This document shows, piece after piece, positions 10,708 through 22,016 of a stretch of DNA of 64,000 nucleotides. Position 1 is the stretch's first letter. Each line of letters begins with the position of its first letter. The notes beneath the pieces are model-generated. The model was not told the origin of the DNA, did not search any database, and saw nothing but the letters and a program-made list of their open reading frames with translations. Source of the stretch: Siphonodentalium dalli (taxonomy: Eukaryota > Mollusca > Scaphopoda > Gadilida > Siphonodentaliidae); the NCBI GenBank assembly GCA_032622095.1, contig CP136065.1, forward strand, positions 57,279,949 through 57,343,948, given 5' to 3'. The translations under genes and the position numbers were made by a program.

Positions 10708-11345
10708 CTGCACTGAAAAATCTTCTGGCCATAAAAGTGCAAATGAAATTTTTAGTGGCAAATAAAAAAAAATGGTCAAATGTTTTTGGCCAAATTAAAA
10801 AAAACTATATCGTGTAGCTTACACCATGTATTCCAACTAATCAAGTAATGGGCTGTGTTAGTTATCATCGCTATTTTCGCTTATTATCATGAGGTATTGA
10901 ATACCAATTGTTGTATTAATTACCTTTATGGTGTGAAGCCCAGTTGTTATAAGACGGGAGGCAGTTTACGACACATTACGTAACTGACATGCCATAGCAT
11001 AGGACAATGCATTTCGTATTTCATCTTACAGACCACCTAATCAACTAACTATGATATAACCAATACAGAGATAAAGGTCTTTGACAATTAGTAATCACAT
11101 CTGTACAGCCATTACCATTCAATCAATGCTCCCCTTACAAAATAAATTTGGGTTGTCACCGTATGATGTATCCGAAGTACGAAACCCGCTTGTCCAAAAT
11201 CAGTGATATTTCAATGCCTCACTTCGTCGATCTATTCAGCGCTTTTTGAATTAGATTTATGTCTCCATTTGTGGTGAAAAAACGGTTTGATCAAAAGTTT
11301 GGCCAAATGACGTTTTGTGTGGCCACTGACAGCGCAAACACTGGG
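10708..11345. repeat. Right arm of the large inverted repeat
   Basis: Inverse, imperfect match to 8030-8555, ending in the same CAGCGCAAACACTGG as is found near 8540. After it, 11350-11530 is echoed by about 11810-11970 (a direct duplication containing GGTACAAGCTACATAACAGA). Confidence 0.7.
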
Positions 11346-12247
11346 GACAGCAAGAAGGAATATGTCAAGTCTTCAATAACCAAATGACATTCCGCTTTGC
11401 AACTGGTGTGTATATAGGTACAAGCTACATAACAGAGTTCTCTCCCTTGTCTTGCATGAAGTACTGGTGGAGGGGTGCTATTTGAAGTTTGATATAGGTC
11501 TAGTATATGTCACATTAGGTTTTTAACAATCTGTCAGCATTCCATCATATCATCGTACCATACCATAGAAAACATAGTCTGAACTACATTCAATTGTAAT
11601 ATTTACATCTCGATTCTGGACACAGCTATTGATGATAAACTAACGCAAATAATTTCACCATTGAGAGTCATTGTATTTAATTAATATAAAAGAATGACGA
11701 TGTGTCATCAATTTGGATTAATATTCGTAAAAAATAACTACTTTTGAGCAAGATTATTCTCCATTTCTATTTGATCACTCCCCCTCAGGAGTGTTTCATA
11801 TCACTAAGTTTTCACTAACAGAATAGCATTCCGCTTTTGGTGTTTACAAGGTACAAGCTACATAACAGAGTTCTTTCCCTTGCTAAGTACTGCTGGAGGG
11901 GTGCTGTTTGAAGTTTGATATAGGTCTAGCATATATGTCACATTAGGTTTTCAACAATCTGTCAGCGTTCCATAATGAAATCATTGTCCCTTGTTACAAG
12001 GTGATCAATTTTTTGGACATTGATATCGAAAGTTTGCATATTTTTCGCACAAGATTAGAAAAACAGTGCAGGATTTTCTATTATTAAAGCCCCATGGCTT
12101 CACTTTATTTGTTATAGCCCGGTCAGGTTCCGGGAATCAAATGATTAATAATGATTCATAAGTTAAATACTCTTATTTGGACTATGTGTCACTACTTATT
12201 AAAGGTCTGTTTCCTGGAATAACATGAACTATTCTTATTAACTCCAG

Positions 12248-12415
12248 TTGATGGTTCTTGGTCGGAGTGGACCTCCAGAGCATGTAGTGTTAGTTGTGGG
12301 CAGGGAATCCAGAATCTGACTAGAACATGTAGTAATCCTGAACCAAGGCACGGAGGACATGATTGTCAGGGTAACCAAACTGAGATGGGCGATTGCTGGA
12401 ATACACCGTGTCCAG
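12248..12415 (+). CDS. TSP1 exon 7 (type B, first of a tandem triplet)
   Basis: A 168-bp phase 1-1 exon after TTAACTCCAG, donor GTAATT. The product begins VDGSWSEWTSRACSVSCGQG and has TRTCSNP, then HDCQGNQTEM and DCWNTPCP. Six cysteines, WxxW and CxxSC are intact. It is the first of three closely similar exon-plus-intron units with a period of about 680 bp. Confidence 0.9.
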
Positions 12416-12927
12416 GTAATTATCAAATCCAAGTACTGTGGAATATAGAGTCGATACAATCTGTTCCAAGTATTTATTCGATAACGTTATTGCCAAAAAT
12501 GATTATGGCTCCCCTTACTGTGGAATATATCGTTGATAGAATTCACACTTTTTTGTCCCCTGAATTTGTTTTGGGGGACTGTTATAATAGCCTGTGTCCG
12601 TCCATTCGGAAAGTTTCTGGATGAAAACTTTAGTGAAACCAAATTTGGTATGTGAGTTTATCAGCTCAAAACTCAGGTCAAGTTTGAACATGGGTTCGGC
12701 CCATCCTTTTTTACCGAAGTTTATATGGCCCCTTTTTTACTTAGAATTTTGTCAATTTGAGGTTTCCGGATGATAACTTTAGTTTGTGTGATCGGATCTG
12801 AACCAAACTTGGTACGTCAGGTGATCAGCTCCAAATACAGGTCAAGTTCGAATATGGGCTCAATCCGCCCATTTTTGCCAGAGTTATGGTCCTTGTGGAA
12901 TAAAATAAACAATTCTTAAAACTCCAG

Positions 12928-13095
12928 TTGATGGATCTTGGTCGGAGTGGACATCCAGAGCATGTAGTGTTAGTTGTGGGCAGGGAATCCAGAATCTGAC
13001 AAGAACATGCAGTGATCCCGCACCAAGGCATGGAGGACATGATTGTCAGGGTAACCAAACTGAGATGACCGATTGCTGGAATACACCGTGTCCAG
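12928..13095 (+). CDS. TSP1 exon 8 (type B, second of the triplet)
   Basis: A 168-bp phase 1-1 exon after AAACTCCAG, donor GTAATT. The protein is nearly the same as the unit 680 bp upstream; I count roughly ten base differences, about half of them silent. All six cysteines, WxxW and CxxSC are retained. The downstream intron repeats the same run of dispersed repeat as its neighbours. Confidence 0.9.
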
Positions 13096-13602
13096 GTAAT
13101 TATCAAATCCAAGTACTGTGGAATATAGAGTCAATACAATCTGTTCCAAGTATTTATTCGATAACGCTATTGCCAAAAATAATTATGGCTCCGCTTACTG
13201 GGAATATATATCGTTGATAGAATTCACACTTTTTTGTCCCCTGAATTTGTTTTGGGGGACTGTTATAATAGCCTGTGTCCGTCCATTCGGAAAGTTTCTG
13301 GATGAAAACTTTAGTGAAACAAAAATTGGTATGTGAGTTTATCAGCTCAAAACTCAGGTCAAGTTTGAACATGGGTCCGCCCATTTTTACTGAAGTTATG
13401 GCCCCTTTTTTACTTAGAATTTTGTCGAATTGAGGTTTCCGGATGATAACTTTAGTTTGTGTGATCGGATCTGAACCAAATTTGGTATGTCAGGTGATCA
13501 TCTCCAAATACAGGTTAAGTTTGAATATGGGCTCATTCTGCCCATTTTATCCCAGAGTTATGGTCCTTGTGGAATAAAATAAACAATTCTTAATAACTCT
13601 AG

Positions 13603-13770
13603 TTGATGGTTCTTGGTCGGAGTGGACCTCCAGTCGCTGTAGTGTTAGTTGTGGGCAGGGAATCCAGAATCTGACAAGAACATGCAGTAATCCCGCACCA
13701 AGGCACGGAGGACATGATTGTCAGGGTAACCAAACTGAGATGACCGATTGCTGGAATAAACCGTGTCCAG
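13603..13770 (+). CDS. TSP1 exon 9 (type B, third of the triplet)
   Basis: A 168-bp phase 1-1 exon after TAATAACTCTAG, donor GTAATT. The product has VDGSWSEWTSSRCSVSCGQG and ends DCWNKPCP, with all six cysteines. It differs from its neighbours mainly at SSRC against SRAC and at the last lysine. It begins 675 bp after the previous exon. Confidence 0.9.
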
Positions 13771-14799
13771 GTAATTATCAAATCCAAATACTGTGGAATA
13801 TGGAGTCAATACAATCTGTTCCAATTATTTATTCGATAATGTTATTGCCAAAAGTTGCAAACTGTAGTAGAGATGATTATGGCTCCGCTTACTATGGAAT
13901 ATATCGTTGATAGAATTCACACTTTGTTGTCCCTTGAATTTTTTTTGTGGGATTATAATAGCCGGTGTCTGTTCGTTCGGAAAGTTTCCAGATGAGAACT
14001 TTAGTGAAACCAAATTTTATATGTGAGTTTATCAGCTCAAAACACAGGTCAAGTTTGAACATGGGTTCTGTCCGCCCATTTTTACCGGAGTTATGGCCCC
14101 TTTTCGACTTGAGGTTTCCGGATGATTACATTAGTTTGTGTTATCGGATCTGAACCAAATACAGGTCAAGTTCGAATATGGCCTTGATTAGGCACAAAGA
14201 GATCTCAGTATTATCTTTATATTCTACAGTCACATCTATAAGATAAATATCCTCATTTCCTAATCCTTTTTGTGAATTCTACCATATAGTTTTGTGGGTA
14301 AGTTATCTTAGGGGAACCAAATTTTTACAGTATAATTTGTATTCCCTTTAAAATTGCTACTCACTAAACCAGAAGCACCTCCCAGTTCTAAAGAACATCC
14401 CACATGCAAGCTTGGATTATGGAATGATCTGTCATGATTCGAAAAGGAAGGGTAGTGGAGATCGCTAGGAATATATAGTATGTGCTCAGGAAATGATGTT
14501 TACAAATAGAGTTCGATATCGTACCATCGATAATCTGTACCAGTTTTAGTTTCACCTTCGAAAACTGAGGACTTAGGAGAGATATACCTTATAGTTTAGT
14601 GGGTAGTAATTTTTAAGTGAATAAAAATGATACTGTAAAAATTTGGTTTTTCAACAATCTGTATTTAAAAAACGGGACGTATTATGTAATTGGTTGGGTT
14701 GTCTGTCCATCTTTTCACTTTTGGTTACCGGATGATTACTTTAGACATGGTATAAATTGAATAGAATGATCATTATATTACTCATGTTTCTACTCATAG

Positions 14800-14895
14800 A
14801 TAAAGTGTGCCCATATCGGGCGGAACATAGGTCTGAATGTGGCATTCTTAGCTGTAGGCTTAATTGCACCGACATACATACACAGAATGGCACGA
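14800..14895 (+). CDS. Candidate small Cys-rich exon
   Basis: A possible 96-bp phase 1-1 exon between acceptor TTTCTACTCATAG and donor GTTAAT. It would add 32 residues starting DKVCPYRAEHRSEC and continuing GILSCRLNCTD. It holds four cysteines and an N-linked glycosylation sequon (NCT). Phase and strand match the TSP1 exons on both sides, which is the main support. No domain was recognised. A short open stretch with matching phase can arise by chance, so this is only moderately likely. Confidence 0.4.
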
Positions 14896-14931
14896 GTTAA
14901 TGGATTTGCTGATATGGAACGAGTGTTAGCA

Positions 14932-14982
14932 CGGAAGGATAGAATGAGAGATGAAGCCTCGAGTTCTATCCTTCCGCGATGA
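14932..14982. repeat. Short hairpin after the Cys-rich exon
   Basis: GCACGGAAGGATAGAA is inverted as TTCTATCCTTCCGCG after a loop of about 20 bp. Confidence 0.6.
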
Positions 14983-14987
14983 CTCCA

Positions 14988-15450
14988 TTAACCCTTTACC
15001 CAACAAAGCGGCCAAAAACGCCCAAATAAAGCTTCAACAGCCTAAAATATCTTCTGTCTGTCTCAATAACACCATACAAATATGGATATCATTGGAACCG
15101 GTTCATTGACCACATTGTGATGGTTACAGTTATGCCCTGTGCCAATGCATTCTCTTATATATGCGAGTCGACCATAGTCGCCTCTCATATATAAGAGAAT
15201 GCATTGGCCTAAAAAAAATCTTTTTTAACACTTTTTACCATTTTTTCTTACATTCTTTAACAATTTTATAATTTTTTCTTACATTTTTTAACATTTTTTA
15301 TAATATTTTTCTACGTTCTTTGACAATTTTATCATTTTTAATATGTGTTAAGCCAATGCATTCTCTTATATATGCGAGGCGACCTATGGTCGACTCGCAT
15401 ATATAAGAGAATGCATTGGCACAGGGCCGTTCTGTTGGGTAAAGGGTTAA
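14988..15450. mobile_element. MITE family 3 (piggyBac-like ends)
   Basis: Begins TTAACCCTTTACCCAACA and ends TGTTGGGTAAAGGGTTAA. It carries two copies of the GCATTCTCTTATATATGCGA hairpin, one near each end in inverse order. TTAA lies at both boundaries. There is no open reading frame of note. Confidence 0.85.
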
Positions 15451-15654
15451 GTGTCGTATCAACAAACCCATTAACACACGTGTCGTTTGGTGTTTATTAC
15501 ACGTCACCCGTCCTAGAATCCGTGTATTAAAAAAATACAGAACTACAAGGTTTATTTAGGCACATACAGGTTGGTGATGCTGGGGACCTCATTCTTCTAG
15601 AGAGTATCTATAGTCTTAAACTAACATTGGTTTTAGTTACTTTTTATACGCCCT

Positions 15655-16540
15655 TTTTGAAAAAAGGTCGTATTATGTAATCAGTCTGTCTGTCTGTCCG
15701 TCCGTCCGTCCGTTAACATTTTTGGTTTCCGACCGATAACTCCAGTTTGGATTATTTGATCTGAACCAAAGTTGGTATGTGTATTTCCCAGCTAAAGATA
15801 CAGGCCAAGTTCGAATATGGGTTCCGTCCAATTATTTTTACATGAGTTACGGCCCTTTTTCGACTTAGAATTTGACCGTCGGTTAACATTTTTGGTTTCC
15901 GACCGATAACTCCAGTTTGGATTATTTGATCTGAACCAAAGTTGGTATGTGTCTTTCTCCCAGCAAAACACAGGTCAAGTTCGAATTCGGGTTCCGCCGG
16001 CCAATTTTCACCAGAGTTATGTCCCTTTTTCACTTAGAATTTTTGCCAATTTGAGGTTTCCGGATGATAACTTTAGTAAATGTGTACTGAATGAAATTAA
16101 ATTTGGTATGTAGGTTTACTAGCACCACTAAAGACAGGTTTTTATGCGCAAACAACGGTCTTATCAAGCCGACGCTTAGAGGTGGACATGAGGTCTACTG
16201 ACCTTTTATTCGACTTAGAATTTGACCAATTTCATAACATTTCGGTTTCTGACCGATAACTCCAGTTTTTATTATTTGATCTGAACCAAAGCTGGTATGT
16301 GTATTTCCCGGCTAAAACTACAGGCCAAGTTCGAATATAGGTTCTGTCTAATTATTTTCACATGAGTTACAGCCATTTTTCGACTTAGAATTTGACCGCA
16401 TTTTGGCATTGAAATTATGGGTATATCAGATATTCTTCAAATGTAAGCCCAAAGTATTATTTTATTTTGCGGTAGTACAATTCGAAATAGCTAAAGGGCG
16501 TATTTTACCACGCCCTAGCGATGCTCTTGTTCCCTTCTGG
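15655..16540. repeat. Dispersed repeat family 7, composite copy
   Basis: Three partial tandem copies start with TTTGGTTTCCGACCGATAAC (about 15720, 15892 and 16244), bounded by AAAGGTCGTATTATG and GGGCGTATTTTACCACGCCC. It is non-coding. Confidence 0.7.
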
Positions 16541-16789
16541 GAAGTTTCAATATGCCCTAATTTACAGAAGATAAAATGCATAATCAAGGTGACTAATGGG
16601 TGAACATCTTCAACTTCAACTGGGGAACTTCAACCTGATACTAGGCCTCCCATATTAAGCAGGATTGAAGTTCTCAGATGGTGAATTTGGTGGTGCTAGA
16701 CCTCTGGGGATCTCATTCTGAAAATGTCAGATATATCCAGGCTTGTGTTCGAATACTGGATATCATTTTCAAACCTTGACACATATAAT

Positions 16790-16990
16790 TGTTATAGCCT
16801 GTTATGATTGGCGAGCCAGGTTATTTGGGTTTTGATTGGTGAGCCAGGTTATATGGATTTTGATTGGCGAGCCAGGTTATATGGGTTTTGCTTGGCGAAC
16901 CAGGTTATATGGGTTTTGATTGGCGAGTCAGGTTATGATTGGCGGGCCAGGTTATATGGGTTATGATTGGCGAGCCAGGTAATATGGGTT
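16790..16990. repeat. Tandem repeat of about 33 bp, 6 degenerate copies
   Basis: TTGGCGAGCCAGGTTATATG recurs, with TTTTGATTGGCGAG between units. Confidence 0.8.
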
Positions 16991-17030
16991 TTGGTTCAAT
17001 CTAAACCGCCGCATCACATGGGCAAATACA

Positions 17031-17288
17031 TTAACCCTTTGAGTGCCAGGTCTGATTTTTGTATCAACCCATATACCCTGTGCCAATGCATTCTCTTATA
17101 TATGCGAGTCGACCATAGGTCGCCTCGCATATATAAGAGAATGCATTGGCCTAACAATTATTATTAAATTTTTTTTTTTTATTATTATTATTTTTTTTTT
17201 TTTAAATTTTAATAATTCATTCTTATATTCTTTAACAGACTTATTTTGTAGGTTTAGGGCCGATGAGATCTGGCACTCAAAGGGTTAA
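17031..17288. mobile_element. MITE family 2
   Basis: Same ends as 6509-6740, with one hairpin and an expanded T/A tract. It lies 195 bp before the divergent TSP1 exon at 17484. Confidence 0.8.
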
Positions 17289-17483
17289 ACACTTGTACGA
17301 GTACGCTGTATGCTGCTGCACATTAGCATTGATTGTTGGTCCAAGTGATGACCTGATTGCTCCATGGGACAACGTGCTGGTACACGTATGGTACACGTAT
17401 GGTACACATATGGTAACGGTCGATGTTTTTGTGAACAATGAAATTTGGAAAAATAACTTCATGTATACTTGTCTATCATATAG

Positions 17484-17660
17484 TTGACGGAGAATGGACA
17501 CATTGGACCGAAGCATGCATACAAGTTCATGAATGTCATGGATTGAATGTGAGAAGTAGGAATTGCAGCAATCCCCAGCCAAAGTTTGGAGGCAGCTGGT
17601 GTCGAGGGAACGCTATCGAACACTCATCATGCATAATACCTGAAAAATCTAGTCAGCAAG
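17484..17660 (+). CDS. Divergent TSP1 exon 10
   Basis: A 177-bp phase 1-1 exon with acceptor CTATCATATAG and donor GTTAGT. The product begins VDGEWTHW and has ACIQVHECHG, RSRNCSNP, SWCRG and SSC. It is recognisably a TSP1 repeat with WxxW. The first two cysteines are five residues apart instead of three, and the final CxxxxCP is replaced by CIIPEKSSQQ, so Cys6 is missing. There is no CxxS/TC motif, so O-fucosylation is not predicted. It is the last repeat before the lectin domain and may act as a linker. Confidence 0.8.
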
Positions 17661-17759
17661 GTTAGTACTACTGAGCCATACATATATATCTCGGTGTCAT
17701 ACATACAGCCGACGTCGTGCTTATATTTCAATGGGGCTATGAATGGATATTCGACAGAC

Positions 17760-18201
17760 AAGCCTGCAAATAGCGTGTCTGTCATTTGCAGAATGAGGTC
17801 CCCCAGAGGGTGAATTTAGTGACGCTATCCCGCATATCGGGCTAGCATCACTAAATTCACCCTCTGGGGACCTCATTCTGCTAAGGCCCTCAACTACTAT
17901 GGCAGACCTAGGATCAGATTGAAGTTCCCCAGTTGAAGTTGGTGATGTTCACCCATTGGGCACCTCAATTATGAATTTTATCTTCTGCAAATTAGGAGAT
18001 ATAGAAACTTCCTAGAAGGGAAATGTAACTAAAAACAATGTTAATTTGATACTATAGATACTTCCCAGAAGATGATGCCTAAGCAGAATGAGGTCTCCAG
18101 AGGGTGAATTTGGTGATGCTAGCCCGCTGTGCGGATAGTACACTAAATTCACCCTCTGGGGACCTCATTCTGCAAATGACAGACACACTATTTGCAGGCT
18201 T
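17760..18201. mobile_element. MITE family 1, complete copy
   Basis: Inverted ends containing AGCCTGCAAATAGCGTGTCT and the inverse at 18180-18201, with both internal hairpins. Confidence 0.8.
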
Positions 18202-18374
18202 GTCGACAGAAGGGGGAGGGGGGGTGTGAAACTGAAAATCTTCACTAAGATGTAATTTAAACTCAGGGAATTTCACACAGACGTACAGAGACATAACTAG
18301 ACCAAATGAATCCAGATTGGGGGTTCTTACAGGGATACATCTGGCTCCTTGTTCTGGGTTTTTACACACACATA

Positions 18375-18591
18375 CATTAATGCCCTAAGTAATCAACCTC
18401 TTAACCAAAGCAGACTTATTTATTGGTAACTTTTCAGGATTTAGTCGGAAATATGGCTTGTTGCCATTCATCGGAAAGCTCTCCCCGAGAGCTTTCCGAT
18501 GAATGTCAACAAGCCATATTTCCGACTAAATCCTGAAAAGTTACCCATATTTCTGCTTTGGTTAATAAGTCGATTACTTAGGGCATTACTG
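18375..18591. mobile_element. Hairpin MITE family 6
   Basis: Full palindrome ending GGGCATTACTG. It is the first of two complete copies only 150 bp apart. Confidence 0.75.
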
Positions 18592-18743
18592 TAGCTAGCT
18601 AATGGATCCAGACCATTATGAGACACATAACGCACATTAGAATGAAAACATGAAATACAAAACAATCACCAATGACCAGAGTATACACAAAGATTCCTTA
18701 CTCAAACAGGACATTCTGCCCGTAGTAACCATATTTCAGTATA

Positions 18744-18956
18744 CAGTAATGCCCTAAATAATCGACTTCTTAACCACAGCAGAATTATGGGTAACTTTTC
18801 AGGATTTAGTCGGAAATATGGCTTGTTGCCATTCATTGGAAAGCTCTCGGGGAGAGCTTTACGATGAATGGCAACAAGCCATATTTCCGACTAAATCCTG
18901 AAAAGTTACCCATAATTCTGCTGTGGTTAAGAAGTCGATTACTTAGGGCGTTACTG
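18744..18956. mobile_element. Hairpin MITE family 6
   Basis: Full palindrome from CAGTAATGCCCTAAATAATC to GGGCGTTACTG with TA on both sides. Confidence 0.8.
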
Positions 18957-19359
18957 TACATTGGGCAATTCAGGCTTGTCGTATATAGACTAGTGTTATA
19001 GCATATTCATTATACTCTCACACGCGATCTTACAAGATACATGCACATAGCTTGGTAGTGAACCCTAGCCGAGGATGACGTGGCAATTAAACCTAGCTAT
19101 GATGAGTCATAGCCAGGGAATGTGTGAGAGATAGAGTGTGATGAAATGCCTCCATGTACAATGAACAATTGGACATCTCTTCATTGTTTGCGACACTCCT
19201 CTTTCAATTGTGTGCGTATTAGGTACAGCTGGGCTTATTTGCAACAAACATACAAATGTTAATTGTCATATAATATTGTCTGTGTTAATAACACATTTAC
19301 ATATTGTTTGTTATGAACAATCTGCAATCTAATTGACAACAATCAAATCTATCGTACAG

Positions 19360-19530
19360 ATTGTGTCGGAAGCAATAGGTTATGGCTGGCAGATTCAGAG
19401 ATATGCGTCTACGTGGGTGCAACTAGCAAAACTCATGCTGCAGCAATGGAGACATGCGCAAAGATGTGCGGACATCTGATCCACATCAAGAACGCAGCCA
19501 TGCTTCGGGAGCTTCATGGGAAGCTAGATA
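19360..19530 (+). CDS. C-type lectin domain, N-terminal half
   Basis: A 171-bp phase 1-1 exon, acceptor ATCTATCGTACAG, donor GTAAGT. After the junction aspartate it encodes CVGSNRLWLADSEICVYV, then AAAMETCAKMCGHLIHI and ends LRELHGKLD. This matches the first half of a long-form C-type lectin domain. It has the N-terminal cysteine pair, the alpha-1 helix with A..xxC, the G-H-L-I-x-I strand and alpha-2 beginning at AAMLREL. The domain is completed by the exon at 22017, 2.5 kb downstream. Confidence 0.85.
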
Positions 19531-19589
19531 GTAAGTATTACACTAATCATGATAATAAATGCAACGATGCGAGTAGATGTGTTAGAACT

Positions 19590-19830
19590 CGGGCGATTTC
19601 AGCATCCGTCAATACTCTGCTAGATTCATGGTTACCCGGAATGATTATAACCTCGGGCGAATTCAGCATCCGTCAATACCCTGATAGATTCATGGTTACC
19701 CGGAATGATTATAACCTCGGGCGAATTCAGCATCCGTCAATACTCCGATAGATTCATGGTTACCCGGAATGATTATAACCTCGGGCGAATTCAGCATCTG
19801 TCAATACTCCAATAGATTCATGGTTGCGAG
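19590..19830. repeat. Tandem repeat of about 62 bp, about 4 copies
   Basis: GATTCATGGTTACCCGGAAT recurs with TCGGGCGAATTCAGCATCCG between. It lies in the intron that splits the lectin domain. One more partial unit is at about 20455-20485. Confidence 0.8.
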
Positions 19831-20503
19831 TAAAGGCCGAAAAGTTTTGTGTTCATATGCTTAATATGGCACAGGTTAGCGACTTGCAACTGAGGAAGAT
19901 CCTATGGGTTGTATCTTTCTTTTGACTTTTCAAAAACTTTACCTCTTTGGTCTTCTAAAATTTTAAAGTTTTACCTTTTTCCTTAAATTACAAATTCTTA
20001 GGTATCTTTGATTTTAATTACCCTCTTTCGATCTGTACGTTCTTAATTTCTTTTCAAAATATTTTCAGCCGATCCGTGAATTTGCTCTCCGACTCAAAAT
20101 TTTATGCCAAGAACACGAGGAACACAGTGTCTGCATGTGATTGGGACCCTGACCCTAATATATCCCCTTTCTTTCATATACTTTGCAGACACTCTCCTCT
20201 TGTTCTTGACATCCATTACATTTTTGCTCCGCCAATATTATGTGGGTAAAATGACGAATATGTTTGAGGCATTTTTCTTTCTTACTAAAACCTATGTTGA
20301 CTAACAAATAGGCCATTTATGGTCTACCTGCCAGTGCTTCACTTTGACTTGTTTTCTGTCATTCTGGTGTGCTAGGTTTGGTGTTGCATACCCTGGAACT
20401 CGTGTTACCTGGTCTGACACCCACTTACCTGATTGGTTACACATAAAAACAATAGATTCATGGTTACCCAGAATGATTATAACAAGAGCTTCATTGAGGT
20501 GTA

Positions 20504-20644
20504 CAGTAATCACATAAATAATTGACTCCTTAACCACAGCAGAATTATGGGTAATTTTTCAGGATTTAGTCGGAAATATGGCTTGTTGCCATTCATTGGA
20601 AAGCTCTAAGTGAGTTAAGGAGTCGATTATTTAGGGCATTACTG
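20504..20644. mobile_element. Internally deleted MITE family 6
   Basis: Full left arm, then a jump to GTTAAGGAGTCGATTATTTA and the CATTACTG end. Most of the second arm is missing. Confidence 0.7.
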
Positions 20645-21349
20645 TACATGCATAGCATGAGGAACACACTTTGTTGTACTGTACATAACCCCCCACATAA
20701 TTGAATCATTTAAATGGCCTTGTATATTTGATCATTTGGAAAGTATGTAGTGTTGAAACGATTAGCGATTTTAAGGAATCGACTAGTCGCCAGAGGTAAT
20801 CGACTACTAGTCGACTAGTCGGACCCCTTCTAAGAGTTCCCGTTTCTATGCCCATATGACGTATAAAATGGGCCATGGGGCATCGCAGTTTCAAGTATCC
20901 AACTCTTCCGTGTCAAAACGTTCAAACGGAAAGCACGTGAACTATGTAATCTCCGTTTTGCCCGTGAGTCTCCCAATTTGATGTATTAAACCCGGCTCTC
21001 CTGCAACCTCCATATAATCTCACGGTTTGGGGAATGCAGGTAATAAAAACATTTTTTTTTTTTTTAAATCGTCGCCGGTAACCTGGAAATAAATAGGCAA
21101 GTCTCGTTCGTAAGTCTCGCTAACGAGATGTCGGGAGTGTTCTATTGTCTCTCTGAATTGGTGACTTCACTGTATTGCTTGTTTAGTTTAATCATTTAAA
21201 TAGACTTTGTCAGTAATATTTTAGAAATATTGTTTCATTATTAATTAAATTGTGACATTGTGAAGTTTGGATGGATGCCGACCGATAAAGTTGTCAGAAA
21301 AGGTACTTATATTGCGAAAAGTTTGAGAAAAATGACAAATTGTTTTGCC

Positions 21350-21575
21350 CAACAGTGTCCGACAACCAAGCTCTTAATAATAACCTAATCAGACATCCAG
21401 GCTCATATCCATAACCTAATTTGACAACCCGAATCATAATCATAACCTATTCTGAAAAACAAACTTATAACCATAACCTAATCCGACAACCAGACTCACA
21501 ACCATCAACTAATCTGACAACCAGACTCATAACCATAACCTAATCTGACAACCAGGCTCATAACCACATATATAT
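21350..21575. repeat. Tandem repeat of about 30 bp, about 7 copies
   Basis: CATAACCTAATCTGACAACC recurs with changes. It lies in the intron inside the lectin domain. Confidence 0.75.
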
Positions 21576-21641
21576 AAATATTTGGCTGCGTCTTTCGACG
21601 AATACTCCATTACAGAATCAGGACAACACTTTGCTAAATGG

Positions 21642-21890
21642 TTAACCCTTTGAGTGCCAGGTCGATTTTTGTATCAACTCATATACCCTGTGCCAATGCA
21701 TTATCTTATATATGCGAGTCGACCATAGGTCGCCTCGCATATATAAGAGAATGCATTGGCCTAACAATTTTTTTTTTTTTTTTTTTTTTACAATTTTTAC
21801 AATTTTAATAATTTATTCTTATATTCTTTAACAGACTTATTTTGTAGGTTTAGGTCCGATGAGATCGGCCCCTGGCACTCAAAGGGTTAA
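21642..21890. mobile_element. MITE family 2
   Basis: TTAACCCTTTGAGTGCCAG ends in inverse orientation with one hairpin inside. It lies 126 bp before the last lectin exon. Confidence 0.8.
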
Positions 21891-22016
21891 AGAATCTCAC
21901 ACAAACAAAAACAACAGTCGGATATAATATACATGTATTACAACTATCTATTTCTCATTGATTACCATAACATATGAATTCATTCAGCAAACATCACATT
22001 ATGTTCTCTTTTGCAG

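Larger units (their letters stand above)
12248..14170 (+). repeat. Tandem exon-intron duplication, about 680-bp unit, 3 copies
   Basis: Exon starts are 12248, 12928 and 13603, giving periods of 680 and 675 bp. Exon and intron are both similar, including AATATAGAGTCAATACAATC soon after each donor and the family 7 repeat. The third intron diverges after about 14160. The arrangement implies a recent unequal exchange. Confidence 0.9.

Noticed and set aside
20740-20830. ACTAGTCGACTAGTC-like sequence as a possible transposon end
   Set aside because: Palindromic and reminiscent of dispersed repeats, but no second end or target duplication was found.
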